A stretch of 64,000 nucleotides of DNA from Clonostachys chloroleuca (GCA_037952775.1 JBANAY010000003.1:2666001-2730000), one strand, 5' to 3'; counted from the stretch's first letter, positions 1 through 12,200 are shown. Made by a program: numbers and translations. Notes: generated by a model from the sequence alone, not told the origin.

Positions 1-2390
1 AGACCAGAGATCTTTCCAGCAAGCCATTTCATACTCGTGTACAACAGACACAGGGCTGAAAGTGTATCATGATCCTGGATGATATCGCTCATAAGCAGTC
101 GGGTCTTGTTGGTCTGCTCAATTAAGAGAGAAATTTCTTTCTGAGCAAGATCTTTGTCGTCCTCCTCTGCCTCCCAGATCTGCTGCATTGTCTCACGAAT
201 GTCTCCTGGGTCGATAGCCAGGCGGGCAGACGCTCGGAGCTTCGCGTCGTCAGAGGCCTCGTCTTGTGTCTGGGTTACCAATGACTTAAACCAGCTGAAG
301 CAACGGTCATAATATCGCATCATCTGGGTTACGATCAGAGAGCTCAGTGCCTGGTCGGGAGGGATGGTGCCAAGCATCCGGCAGAAGGCAGTCACAACTT
401 CAAAAAAGGCGGTGGTGCCTTTGAAAACAGGGCGTCTCGCAACTTGGCTCCAAGCAGGATCTTGCGAGAAAGAGTCCAATTCACCAAACACTGTATCGCT
501 AAGTTTCCCAAGTGTCTCGTCCAGTTGTGGTTGGAACACATTGACCAAGAAATTGTCCAGGAAGGTGGTGAGTGTACTGGTGGCAAGGTCTGAACCAGGT
601 GGCACAACCCCCTTCAGCCTCTGGAGGAAAACAAGTGTCGGGGGAAGTAGGAGGCTCATGTTGAAAACACTTGGCTCTACCAGTGACCTGTATGATCCAG
701 GTTGCTGTTGGGAATTATTGCCATACCCAGTTCCCCTTCGAGGGTTGGTGCCTTCTTCCAACAACTGGCGACTTTTCTTGTTCGCATCTTGGTTCTTCCG
801 CGTGCCACTGGTAAGACCGGGTACGGTAGCTTGGATAATGCCCTCAAGTGCCTCATACTCTACCGCCATGCCATCCGACTTGGGGTCAACTTCAGAGAAC
901 TTGAAAAGATTCTCTCGTGAGCCATCTTTTCGGCCGGTATTAGAAGCTCCATGACTGGGAGAATCAAATTGATATACATCAGCATCAGTCGTGACATAAT
1001 TGTGGAGAAGTGACCGGATCTCATTCTGGTAGAGATTCCACAGTTCCTTGAAACTACCCAAAAGGACGCTGTTGTTTCCAGCGCCCTCCCGGCGTATAAG
1101 TGCCTTAATCGATTCATGAAACACACGCTGTCCCTCAGAAATGGCTTCGAATTTCCCGTACAATGTCCACAGTAGATCGTATATCACATCCGCCCGCAGT
1201 CTGGTCTCGCGAGCCCCGTAAACATGGAGACCATCCTGCTTGGAAGAACTTCCACGTAGGGAGCTTGGGTGGCGCTGGTCAACTTCATTAATAGTCTCGC
1301 TTACAATTCCAAACAGCTCGACTGGCATCCTATGTTTCAAGGTCTCAACAGCGTTCTGCAGCCTGCCGAGCTTGTTCAATGCTTCAACAATCAAAGTCAC
1401 GTAGTAGAAAGTGTCTGCCTCGGGGTTCTTCATTGGGTCCTCGGTAGCAGATTTGTCGATCTCGAGGCTATCAAGGGCCACGTGGAAGGGTACAATAGTT
1501 GTGCCATCTGAATAGCCATCTTGGTGGGTCTTCGCCAGGTTTTGCCAGCGGTCCTGGCAGTATGGGGACTTAAGGTAGAGATGTTCATGCAGTTCCTCAA
1601 CAAGCGTGTCCATCAAGGATGTTTCTTGGTTGGATAGGTAGTTTCTCAAGTCGCTCAGAGCGCCTATACCATCCAACTCGGGCTTCCTTAGTTTCCGCAA
1701 TGCATTATGCAGCACCTCGACGGCTGTGAGGAATCGCTTCTCTGAGATCCGTGCTTCCAGTTGATCGGGGACGGAGCGCAGCTCATCCAGCTCGTTCAAA
1801 GTCTGGATTAACTCGTCATAGGTTTGGGATGTCTTGGATAGTTTCAATAACTCGGGGTCGGTGGTAGAGAGTGTGACTTTGGAGGTGACCAGAGACTCTT
1901 TGAGCGCTCGAACACGCTTCTGTGAAACTTGTATGCTGGTTTGAATTTTGTGGAATGTGCCGATGGAGCTGTTAAAGCCCTGGTGGTGCTCGTGTACGAT
2001 TCCCTTCAATGAGTCCTGAAGGTAATTGTGCGTCTGCCGAAACTTGTCGTACTCGTGGGCCTTCCCAACAGAGCTGGTATCGAGAAGCTGTAGGGCAAGC
2101 TGCACGGGAGCAACGTCGCCCTCATACATCGACGGCCATTCCGTGTGGATATGCTCTAAGACCTGCGCAATCTGGCGCTCGGCGTTTGTTTCGGATCGCA
2201 TGCGGGATCTTGAGGGTACGTTGTGTATTGTGTTCGAAGCGGGCGGGGATCTTAGGGGGGACTGGGCAGGCACCATAGGTCTCTGACCCCCATAGCCTTG
2301 CGAGTAGTCGTCGTCGTATTCCTGGCCTGGGACTGAGAGGCCCCCATAGCCATTGTTGTTTGGCGGCGGCATGCCACCGTATCGAGCCAT
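1..2390 (-). CDS. SEC8: Exocyst complex subunit Sec8 (N-terminal part; gene continues past left edge)
   Basis: An uninterrupted minus-strand frame of about 796 codons starts at the ATG at 2388-2390 (MARYGG...) and is still open at base 1. The product tethers secretory vesicles to the plasma membrane as part of the exocyst at growing tips. The Gly/Pro/Asn-rich N-terminus of about 50 residues is followed by the Sec8 signature region (VQLALQLLDTSSVGKAHEYD, then a helical stretch with VSQKRVRALKESLV) and the long helical body. Fungal Sec8 is usually about 1,050-1,100 residues, so roughly a quarter lies outside the window. No intron is needed in the visible part. The same frame is open upstream of the chosen ATG to a stop at about 2612-2614 but has no other ATG, so 2390 is the best start. 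High confidence in family, moderate in exact start. Confidence 0.9.
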   Translation of the reverse strand, partial: MARYGGMPPPNNNGYGGLSVPGQEYDDDYSQGYGGQRPMVPAQSPLRSPPASNTIHNVPSRSRMRSETNAERQIAQVLEHIHTEWPSMYEGDVAPVQLALQLLDTSSVGKAHEYDKFRQTHNYLQDSLKGIVHEHHQGFNSSIGTFHKIQTSIQVSQKRVRALKESLVTSKVTLSTTDPELLKLSKTSQTYDELIQTLNELDELRSVPDQLEARISEKRFLTAVEVLHNALRKLRKPELDGIGALSDLRNYLSNQETSLMDTLVEELHEHLYLKSPYCQDRWQNLAKTHQDGYSDGTTIVPFHVALDSLEIDKSATEDPMKNPEADTFYYVTLIVEALNKLGRLQNAVETLKHRMPVELFGIVSETINEVDQRHPSSLRGSSSKQDGLHVYGARETRLRADVIYDLLWTLYGKFEAISEGQRVFHESIKALIRREGAGNNSVLLGSFKELWNLYQNEIRSLLHNYVTTDADVYQFDSPSHGASNTGRKDGSRENLFKFSEVDPKSDGMAVEYEALEGIIQATVPGLTSGTRKNQDANKKSRQLLEEGTNPRRGTGYGNNSQQQPGSYRSLVEPSVFNMSLLLPPTLVFLQRLKGVVPPGSDLATSTLTTFLDNFLVNVFQPQLDETLGKLSDTVFGELDSFSQDPAWSQVARRPVFKGTTAFFEVVTAFCRMLGTIPPDQALSSLIVTQMMRYYDRCFSWFKSLVTQTQDEASDDAKLRASARLAIDPGDIRETMQQIWEAEEDDKDLAQKEISLLIEQTNKTRLLMSDIIQDHDTLSALCLLYTSMKWLAGKISG

Positions 2391-2992
2391 GTTGGAGCTG
2401 GAGCTTGGTCGGGGCCTCAAATGGTCGAGGGTGGTACTAACATCGTCGCCAAGTAGCTGAATGACGAGTTTCCTGGTCGCAAAACGAGGAAGCTCTCGGG
2501 TTCGCGTAATTAGATCAAAGCTTCCCGTTACAGCTGCGACGAAGGCAACGAATGATCTTCGTAGTTGGTGGTCGAACACATTCGGCTCCTTCAGCGATGC
2601 GATGTGGCTTACCTAGAGTACGTACTTCTCACAGGCGCACAGACCATGATGATCCCCGGCCATCGTCAAGCACTTAAATTTTAGCAGTGCAGATAGCTCC
2701 GTTTCATCGCAGCTACCCTATAGCGAGCCACGGCACGTCTTCATGCCCACTCAGGTTTTACTTGAAATGCCTCCTCTTAGGACGATATCCACTTCTTGGG
2801 ACGTTTTCTTTATATTTAGGCTTCTCCGAGTATGTTGTGAACATCATTAAATTCATTATATTTACTGGGCTGTAATTTCAATGCCAGAACTGTTGACTAA
2901 TAACATCCAGGCCATCCCTGCTGCCGTCTGATAAGATCGACATCCCACTTGCTAATAGAACCCTTTTTAAACCTCGAAATACCCAGGGGTAA
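2391..2992. other. Intergenic: SEC8 promoter/leader
   Basis: This 0.6 kb lies between the SEC8 start and the stop of the next minus-strand gene. The first about 220 bp upstream of the SEC8 ATG have no stop in the SEC8 frame but also no ATG. The rest is A/T-richer with no recognisable gene or RNA. Confidence 0.5.
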
Positions 2993-4530
2993 TTATACCA
3001 CGGGAGCGGATTTTCCCTTGGCCTCTCCCTGGGGAGGTGTAGGGGATTTGTTGGTCGTACTAGAAATATCCGCCCCTGAGCTGGCTTGAGCCGTCGTTCC
3101 AGACACGCCCAACTCTCCTCCACCAGCACCTGGGCGAAGCAGCTGGCCCCCAGGTTGAGAAGATTTCAGCATCCTCCTATCCTGTGCCAGAACAACCTTT
3201 ACCATGCTCCTCGTCCCATCCAATATCACTTCAGGGCAATCCCAAGCTACCAACTCCGGCTTGGAGAAAACCCTGAAGGTCGAGACCACTTCGTATCTGG
3301 CACTTGCCCACCCAGGACATGCATAGGATCTCTCGGCCGGTTTCAAATGCCCTTGATCTACCACGGCAGGAGCTGCCGCCTGATTCATACCAACGAACAC
3401 GGTGATGCCAACTCTTGGTTTTCGCGCCGAAGGCTTCTTGGGTTTCTCCTCATCCGCACCCGAGGATATGCAGTTTGCCCAGTATCTAAGAGTACCCTCT
3501 GGGCCAGGGAGCCAAATCAACTCTGCCAAAGTGATTACTGTTCTCGGAGAGAGCTCCTTGGTGGATCCTAGAAGCTTGAGCATCATCAGCACAAATATGA
3601 GCAACCCCACTGGCGAGTCGCAAAGAGCGTAGGACAAGACGTTCGGGTCACGGAACTTGTCGATGTCAAAGTCGATGGACTGGAGATTCGGGGATTTCCG
3701 GCCCGTTGATTTGGCCTTTTGGAATGCAGAGATGTCCTCGCTCGTGTACCCCAGCCTTGGTCGCCCCGTGATGCTCGACAGCTTCCACCTGATCCAGTTG
3801 ATGAGTGCGTCCTGAGCTCGGGGAGGTTCCAGGGGCGGTGAGATGAGGTGAACCCCCAAGCAGCTGTCCGTGAAATTGTGGGCGAGGTTGTTGGCCAGCT
3901 TCCAGTCGATCTCGGAGGGCGAGTTCGACGTGACGCTCGTGTTGCTTGCGATGTACTGCTTGTATCCAAGACGGCGCATTACCGTATCAAAAGCCTCCGC
4001 GGTTGCTGAGATTACCGGGGTGTTGCTGGGCAGAGCGTCGCTGAACCCAAGCCCCGGGAAAGAAGGGATCACGAGATGGAACGGCTGCTGCGTGCTGGCA
4101 TCTTCTGGCTCTGTGAAGGATGGGATGAGATGGGTCAGGGTGAGGTTGGCGAACGGGAATGGGGGGATCAGGAGGAGGGGCACAGCGTTCGAGTGCGGTG
4201 AGCGAACGTGAATGAAGTGAATCCTGACAGAGCTGCCGGATCCCGGCACCAAGACTTGGGTCCGGAACTGAGGCACGGCGGCGTTCAGGCGGTCCTCCTC
4301 ATCGCGCCATGAGTATTCTTCCAGCCTGTTCGGAGGTGTCAGTACGAGAGATCCCGTGCCCAATCTGCCTGCCGAGCTGCGAACTTGCACTGGACTCACC
4401 AGAAGTCAACGAGGGCCTCGATCTCTGGCTTTGGTTCCCACCAAACATTGGGCTTGGGCTCGGAGGACTCACGCGGCAGTCGCGTGAGCTCCAGCTTCTC
4501 CTCGGTCAATTTTAAATATTTACTCGACAC
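2993..4530 (-). CDS. Epoxide hydrolase-like alpha/beta-hydrolase with degenerate catalytic site (first exon unresolved)
   Basis: Two exons are clear on the minus strand: 4530..4400 and 4325..2993, joined by a 74-bp intron with donor GTGAGT and a CTGAC branch point. The join gives the epoxide hydrolase N-terminal (EHN) signature, with YLKLTEEKLELTRLP, then VDFWLEEYSWRDEEDRLN and IHFIHVRS, followed by an alpha/beta-hydrolase core (PSFPGLGFSDALP). Where active enzymes carry the GGDWG-type nucleophile elbow, this protein reads ASNTSVTSNSPSEIDW, and I see no C-terminal GHF-type catalytic histidine. It is therefore probably not a working epoxide hydrolase. The last about 60 residues are Gly/Ser/Pro-rich. 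The 5' end is unclear. An acceptor (CCTAG) precedes 4530, but the attractive start at 4600 (MAVPFTPF) does not splice in phase. A start at 4645 with donor GTACAC at 4618 does. Confidence 0.7.
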
Positions 4531-4645
4531 CTAGGTACGTGTCAGGGCGGTCAGTATTGGACTCTAGTTTACGAGTGAAGGGAGTGAAAGGGACGGCCAT
4601 GTGGGTGCGCGTGTGTACGAACATGAAGCTGGTAAGGAACGACAT

Positions 4646-6047
4646 CTTCGCCAAAGGGTGTAGTTGAGGCTGGATCAGGCGTGGCCATAGTTTGAAAACC
4701 TTAGCGATGATGTCTGTCAGCAGAGGAAACAGTCGCTTTTGCGGCAAGCGAAAAAAAAAAGGCCAGGGCGAAGGCTCACGAGCAGCTAAAGTCTTGAGGC
4801 CGGCTCCCGCTGCCCTTTGTTTTGGAAGCTGGATGGCACCAGGTCCAGGGTCCCCTTTAATAAGGCTCTAGGTAGATTCGATACGACGTCTTGCCCCGAT
4901 TTGTCATGCAGCAGCTCGGTGCTACTCCTACATGGCCGCCGGCCTGGTTGGCATTTGCGTTGACCGAATTCAATTCGATTCAGCCCAGCGCGTGCGTCTC
5001 CGCAACTTCGTCATTCTTTCCTGCAAGTGTGATCGCTATTACCCACACGGCACACAGCTTTGCGCGCTAAGAGCTTGCTGTGGCGTCCATCCCTGCTCGT
5101 CCTTGTTTGGTGTTGGAGTCAGTCTGGAGAGAGCCCAACAGGATGGTTTATCTCGACGACCGCCCGGGCCAATCGCCAGCCAGCCAGGCTTGTTGTGGAG
5201 GGGAATCCATGGCCGGCTTGTTGGTCACGCAACCAGCACCCATTGACTCGTGCGTATTTTTTCCTGTTTGCCCAGCGAGGCCACATGCATGCCACCAATA
5301 CTATACCTGCTTCCAGCATGGAGCGTGCGGACGAGGCGCGCCAAGCATGAGACAAGCGCAATGTTTCGGAAATGATTAGCAAGGATCTCGCGCCTCTTGC
5401 TGGCCACAACACAATGCCGTTGTTTTGTCTGGTAGTCGCCAAGCTGGCTCCTCGTTGGGCAACAATCAATTCGACAGCCAGGAAAGCGCCTCTGGGGAGC
5501 AGGGCGAATGCATGGATGGGCACACGTGTGCCGCACCATTGGGGACGGACATATTTGCCCTCCACCTACCTGATCCGGATTAATGTTTGTCTTTCCTCTC
5601 TCTCTCTCTTCAGAGACGGAAGATGTAGAGGATGCCAAAAAGAAACATTCGAGCTTTGGCATCATTGTAACCAGTAAAGACAGCCGATCACCTCATTGAG
5701 GAACTGCTACCCCAGAATCGGGAATCATCCCAACCCCAGGCTGCGGCTTTAACTCTTCTAGGCCGGGCTTGTGACTCTGTGATCCGGCTCAGTACATATG
5801 CCGACATTGAATGTGGTAATTGTCTCACGTGCAAAGCTCCCTGCACACCTGGCAGGTACTACAACAGATCAAAAGCGGTAGGGTCACACAATCACTGGGC
5901 ATGGATGTCAGCACGATCGTGTTGAGATGGATTGTTAAGATTGATTTCTCCATATTCCCTCCGTTGGGATACAACTTTGCGCCACCTTGCATTATAGGAC
6001 CGTATTGTCTCTGTTCCTGTTCCCTAAGCTTCCCTACATGACGTATT
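4646..6047. other. Intergenic region with no recognisable gene
   Basis: This 1.4 kb lies between the hydrolase-like gene and the 3' end of HID1. It contains an A10 run at about 4751-4760 and a CT microsatellite at about 5596-5610. Two overlapping minus-strand open frames (about 5119-5665) have no recognisable domain. It probably holds the promoter of the hydrolase-like gene and the HID1 3'UTR. Confidence 0.4.
5595..5611. repeat. (CT)n microsatellite
   Basis: A short uninterrupted CT dinucleotide tract of about eight units in non-coding DNA. Confidence 0.7.
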
Positions 6048-8784
6048 TCATTGCGTGCTATTATTGGTAGTTGTTGGGCTGGTTGCTCCCGCATTTGGTT
6101 GGCCTCCGCGCAGATTGATCTGCCCCATACGTGAAACAATATTGTTACCGACCGCATCAATTGCGCCTCTCGGGGAGGTGAATGTTGGTCCTGCGGGCGT
6201 CGTTTCTTGGACGCGGAAGAGTTTGATCGCAGTGCCGGTCCATATTCCCATATTCCCCCTCGAAATTTGCATCTCACTCGAAAACACCACTCCCCAAAGA
6301 AGAGATTCATACCATCCCAGAGCGAGGGGAGACCATTCGAAAGAGTGCACTCGAATGGGTGATGGGTCTACTCCCACAATTTCGGTCTCTTTGATTAGGC
6401 GGAATGTCTCCTGGGAGACCACTTCTTGCGATAGGGCCTGGCGGGGTAGGACTGGCGATAGTTGTTGGATGATCGTCAGAATGGTGTGAAGTGGAAGTTC
6501 CGGTAACCAAGTCTCAATCCACTGTGCCGACGGCTCAAAGGCACCGGTTTGAGACTGCCCACTGATGGAATATGTTCCCAAACTCGTAGAGCTGTTTTGA
6601 CGTGAAATCTTGATGCCGGCTGGCATCTTTCCACGCGCCTTTTCTGACATCCCCCTGACCTGAGTCGGTACCGCGTCCTCGGTGGCGGCTACCGACGAGG
6701 CTTGAGAAGCATTCTCACTTGTCGTTGACTGCACAGGGGTTGGTTGATAGTCATCATCATCGCTGTTCTCCTCCTCCTCGTCATCATCATCGTCATCATC
6801 ATCATCTTCATCATCATCGCCGATAGCGAACGCTCCATCTTCTGGCACATTTTCCAGTGTCGGCGTTCGTGCTGGAGCGATAGATGGGCTCCGAATACTG
6901 TCAGTAGAACTTCTCAACGAGGTAGATTCAAATGGATCCGTTTGGCCGCCTGATTCTTTCTTCAGCCGTTGACGACGTTCCATTTCTTCTTTCCCAGTCT
7001 CTAGTGTGAATGACCGCAGTGCTTCGATGCGCTTCTTGTTTTTCAAAAGAGCAATTATGAGCGCCGGGTTTGCTTGATACTTGTTCTCAATGATAGCATT
7101 AATGGATTCAAGAAGTGAGTGCAGCAGCGTATGGTTGGTTTCGTTGACGAGAAGAAAGCTCGGCGATGACATGGATGTAAATAATTGTAGAAGACGTGAG
7201 CTACTGGAGGCACTCAACATCTCGATATGTGGCGCGATGTTATTGATGATGGCTAGGAGTGCCGGATAGATCGCTGATAGTTTCCCCTGGCTAGTGGTAA
7301 TAAGTGAGAAGATGGATTGAATAAGAAAGTCGGCATAGGTGCCTCGGAATCCATTGATTCGGATTGACGCGGGTAGACTGGCCTGGCCCTCAAAAGCCTT
7401 ATTCAGATTTGCACCGAATGCAGTCTCAACACTGAGTGTCTGGAGCAGAAAGACGCACATCCGGACAACGCCATGCTTTGCTGTGTCATTTTTGTATTCC
7501 AAAGCATAGAACAATGCCAGAATAATAAGATCGTGAGCACAACCTGTATCGATGATGAAGGAGCGAAACCTCTTGTTGCACTGCGTAATCTCCCAGAAAA
7601 GCATGATGATCTCAGGCGCAAAGTCACCAGAATTTTGTGCTCCTGGTAGATAGGATGATTTCTCTTGTAGTGGTTGGTGGAGGATCCTCGTCATCCCATC
7701 CACGATAAATTGGAAATCCTGCGGTCGATGTACGCGGCCAAGATAGTGGCGGTAGTAGTTCTTGGAGGGGGCTGAAGACCCATTTTCGGGAATGGGATAA
7801 AGTAGTAGAGCAAGGAGCAAGTGTAGCGAATGTGTCACGAGCATTTGTTTTGTGTCTTTGAACACGAGAGAATTGTAAGGTACTCGCCATGTTGCTGGAT
7901 TGTACTTGAGCGTTGTGTTCAGGAGGGAACAGAGGCCTGACAAAACGATCTGCTTATCAGAACAGGAGCACATGTAGGTCAGGGCCCGGACGCCTCTCCC
8001 AGGTAGGACGGTCGAGGTCATATACATGCTCTGACCGGCTAAAGTCAGAAGGAGTCTCAAGATTTCACATCGGTTACTTTCGTATTCTTTGGTTGTTGCG
8101 ATAGTCGAGTTGCATCCTACACCACTTTGCCAGATTGCATATGTAACTTTGGATTTTCCGCCTTGTGCCAAAGGTAAAGTAAGTCCGGAGAAGAATAGAA
8201 GATCGATCAGGGTATCGATGAGCTCCTCAGCCAAAGGATTCGCATCCTCAAATGTTTCAGTCTTGGTGGCGCTTGGCTCCGTTTTATCCTGTTGGGCCTC
8301 GTCGAATAGAACCTCGTTCGCTATGACAGCTTTGCGGGTCTTCATTCTTCGTCTACCCCAGAAAAACCTTTCCTCCCAGCTGGCGAGGGATTCCTTCTCG
8401 TACAAATATGGGAGGATACGAGTGAGAACGCGAATGCAGTTTAGAGCATCCTTTTCCGGAGCAAGCTCTGGGTCGGGGAAGGAGGGGTGATGCCTGAGAT
8501 ATACTAGTCTGGATATTGATGCTAGGATTAATGTCTCTAGATTTTCGAGTGCCTTGTCGCGAGTTCGTCGGATATCGGCGGGGGAGAAAAGGCTGAAGAC
8601 ATCCTCGGAGGATTCAGGCAACTGCCAGAACTGTTCAAAAGAGTCAGCCGATTAGTTTCTAGCGAGGAAGATATCGCAGACTACGAACCGAAGTCCAGTA
8701 TTCATCATCAGCTGGAATATGGCGCTCCTCAGAGAGCCTGAAGATGCCCTGCTTGAAGACAAGTTTCGAATCGCTTGCACCCAT
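6048..8784 (-). CDS. HID1: Hid1 family protein (Golgi/TGN trafficking)
   Basis: Exon 1 is 8784..8689 (32 codons) and exon 2 is 8630..6048, separated by a 58-bp intron (GTTCGT...AACAG); the product is about 892 aa. The join restores ADDEYWTSFWQLPESSEDVF, a hallmark of the HID1/dymeclin-like family, which is all-helical and works at the medial/trans-Golgi in secretory and dense-core-type cargo sorting. The N-terminus MGASDSKL fits an N-myristoylation signal (Gly2, Ser6), as described for animal HID-1. The C-terminus (KLFRVQE, then a GAIDAVGNNIVSRMG block) is also typical. A disordered segment of about 120 residues (codons in 6600-7000) contains long Asp/Glu runs encoded by TCATCA repeats. It is divergent from PET127, sharing a 0.5-kb promoter region. 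High confidence in family; function is inferred from homologues. Confidence 0.92.
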
Positions 8785-9285
8785 GGTTCCGATGTCGATG
8801 CTAAGTACGAGACAACTGTTTGACGGGATTCTGGTACTGGATAATTGCGATTAAAGCACAAAAAGAGAGTTATACATGACGTTCCTCATAGAAACGAAGC
8901 TCTTGGAAGCCCAGTGTCTGGACGAGATGGAGGAGATGTCGTTTGGTGGCTATCGCAGGTCGGAGTGCTAGGGTGTTCCATACGAAGCGGCACGTATTAC
9001 TCTGCACACTCAGTATCTCCTCTTGTCGCTGCTTAATAGGTGGGGAACCTAAGGTAGGCTAGCTAACTTTCCTACGTAAGTCCCCGAGGCCTTGGAAGGT
9101 GACACTAGGCCCTCGCTCTAGACCACGAGCCCCACTTCATCCTTATCGATAAGTGGTAAAAGTCGTTGGCGCAAGGTCCCAAGACTTTTTTTGAGGGTAA
9201 CACCATGGTATGTGACATTGGCGGGGAGATCATTGTCTTTGTATGAGCTCGTCGCAAGCTTGGTGATAGCTCACAGACTGCGACC
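8785..9285. promoter_or_regulatory. Shared divergent promoter region of HID1 and PET127
   Basis: This 501-bp interval separates two head-to-head genes, so it must hold both promoters. I see no clear TATA box. It contains several ACCTA/TAGGT motifs around 9040-9080 of unknown meaning. Confidence 0.45.
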
Positions 9286-12200
9286 ATGATTCGCTCAAGG
9301 AGAGGGGTTAATTTGGCTGTTCAAAAGGCTGGGTTGACCCGAACTCTTCGCTCCCCGACATGCGCTCGCCAGGGTTTGTGCTCGACGACCCATTTACGAT
9401 ATGCATCGCGACGTAGTTCGGAGAAAGAGAAATCTGGCGATGATTCCTCTAGCTACGAGGGCTCTCGCAAGGAGTTGGATACTGCACGTATTCAGGGATT
9501 TATGGAGGCCTTCCGAAGATCCAAGGGTATTCACAAGGGCGAGGATAACAAGGCGGCACCGTCAAGGGGACCACTCGGTGCGTTGAGCGGCTGGACTACG
9601 CTCGAGGAGCGGCTGGGAACGAGATCTGAGAGACGCTACTCCGGAGAGCGAGAGAACATAGACGATCTCAGTGACGACTTGGTTGACGGGCAATCGAGCC
9701 AAGCCCCGGCATCCAACGAACTCGATCTAGCACATGACGACCTCGATCCAGTATATAACCGTACATACAGTATCGATTCAGCATCGACGTATGGCTACCT
9801 GGACGGAACCCTCGCCGAGAAGCTGCCCGAGACGCCAGAGATCTCAGCGCCTCCTACACATGCGCCTAAGAAAGACAAGCAGAACCGGCCAAAGCAGAAA
9901 GCAAAGAGGCGTTCCAAGAAGGATTCGGAGCTTGGCGTCAAACGCTTAAGACCAAAAGCGCTTCAGCTCACACCGATAAAAGAAGAGGAAGAAGATATTA
10001 AAGTGCCACACCTGTCGTATGGTCTCGATAAAGTTCTCTTCAATAGCGGTGTCTATCAGATACAAGATCAGCGGTCGAAAGTGTATAATTTCGACCCCTA
10101 CCTCACCTCAATTATGCCGATCGACCAGTTTGATTTTGACGCTCTTAAAGCCTACATCACTTCATCCAAAGATTCGAAGCTGCGGGCCATCAGCGCCAAG
10201 CACGAAAAGAAGTATTGTGGTTCTACCTCTAGCATGACAGCTCTATTGTCCCACTTCCATTTTCTTATCTCCCAATGGCGTGAGCCAAACTTTGGTCACT
10301 TATCCAAGGAACTCAAGATCGAGTCGCGCAATTTTACAGCCCTAAGTCGTGCGCCGGCTGCAGCGTATGCCAGACTCAAGGACGGCGTTTATGCGATTGA
10401 CGCCGACAAGGAATATGACAGGGAAAATGTTCTCAGTATGTTGGGTAAGTCGATGGAAAAGCTTCTCACACTTCCCAAAGAAGATTACGAGAAATATCGA
10501 GTCAGTCGTTCGCATCTCCTTACCGAGGAGGAACGGAATGCTGACGAAGCTTACCATTACACCACGTTGGGCGATTTCATGATGCGTTCCCAGCTCGACG
10601 CTTATGATCCTCGCTTGCCTGGCACTGGCGTTTTTGACCTCAAGACTAGGGCTGTTCTTACGATTCGAATGGATGTCCATGATTATGAGAAGCGAAGGGG
10701 CTATGAACTCACCCAGCGATTTGGCCAGTTTGCCTCATTTGAGAGAGAATACCATGATATGATCCGAGCAGCGTTTCTAAAGTACTCTCTTCAGGTTCGA
10801 ATGGGTAGAATGGATGGTATTTTTGTTGCATTCCACAACACCCAACGTATCTTTGGCTTCCAGTATATTCCCCTGGAGGAAATGGATAACTCTCTCCACG
10901 GTACTGAACGCCGGGAGCTTGGAGACCAGGAATTCAAGGTCAGCTTGAAGATCCTAAACGACCTGCTTGACCGTGCCACCAAGAAGTTTCCTGGCCGCAG
11001 CTTGCGTCTTGTCGCTGAAGCTCGTCAGGCCAAAGTTCCCTTCCTGTACTTCTTTGCTGAGCCAGTCTCGGATGAGGAAATGAAGGAGTCCGACGAGGCT
11101 TCGACAGAGTCGACGATGAAACTTGCGGAAGAAATCATTGACCAAAGTCAGAGAGATCGTGAAGTATTGGAGTTGACTGAGAAGGAGCACGAGCAGGAGC
11201 AAGAGCAGGAGCAAGAACAGGAAGTGGAATCGACGGTTGAAGATTCCGAGAAACCTATTGATGAAGGGGTTGTAAAAGTGGATGATGCTTGGCGGGCTCT
11301 GATGGGGAAGGTGGAAGAAACCATTGAGAACGAGTCACTTGGAAAGGATTTTATCAAAGAATCACTGCACGATGCCCTCGAGGAAGTCGATTTTCTCAGT
11401 GACAGCACTGCAAAGGAGTATGAACAGGATCTGGATGCACTGGTGGAGTCTTTGGCCGATGCATTCATCGTGCCGAGAGAAACCCGGGAGGCATCGGAAA
11501 CGAACGTGGTTGATGAAGACTCAAATTCGAACAATGGATCGCCGAGTGTGGAGACAGACCCCAAGCATAATAGCCCTCCTTCGGAGCCAGTCGTTGAGGT
11601 AGCATCTGAGGATGATGCACCCACCACACCCGTTTCAAAAGGGGAGGTGTCTGCAGAAGTTGAAGCGGGATCGTCGCCTGTCGGCGAAACATCCAAATCT
11701 GAGACCTTGAGGAACTTGATTATCCAAGTCACAAAAGGTATCGAGGATAAAAAAGTTGAGGAACTGGGTAAATTCGAGCGTATGCTAGCGGAGTTCGCTG
11801 CGAAGACAAAACAGGCAACCACCAAGCCTGATGATAACGCGATGGATGAAAAAGAGTCGTCCACCCAACCCCCGCGGATACTGTGCCAAGCAAAGTTGAC
11901 GAGGTAGAGGGCGATGAGGCTCCTCAGCCACTAGAAGAGGAAACTCAGCCTTCGGATGAGCTCGAGTTTAACTATACGCCCCCGAAAGACGTTCTTGGGA
12001 TGTATGTTACCGTTCGCAACTATCAAAATCGTCGACCGGTAGATCGTCCTGAGATTGGCAACGAGAAGAGATTTTCCTGGGTTGTCGAATATAGTATTCA
12101 GGAACTTGAGGATTCAGAGGCAAGAAGGATTTATGCTCAAAGCAGAAAACGCCGGTTCGTTCAGTTCGACAACATCAGGAAGAAGAAGGATTCAGGCTAC

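Noticed and set aside
5119..5665. Two overlapping minus-strand open frames of about 147 codons
   Set aside because: No recognisable motif, overlapping in different frames, no splice context; treated as chance.
11148..11864. 238-codon minus-strand open frame
   Set aside because: Antisense to the acidic linker of PET127; Ser-rich because Glu/Asp codons read backwards give Ser/Leu/Phe.
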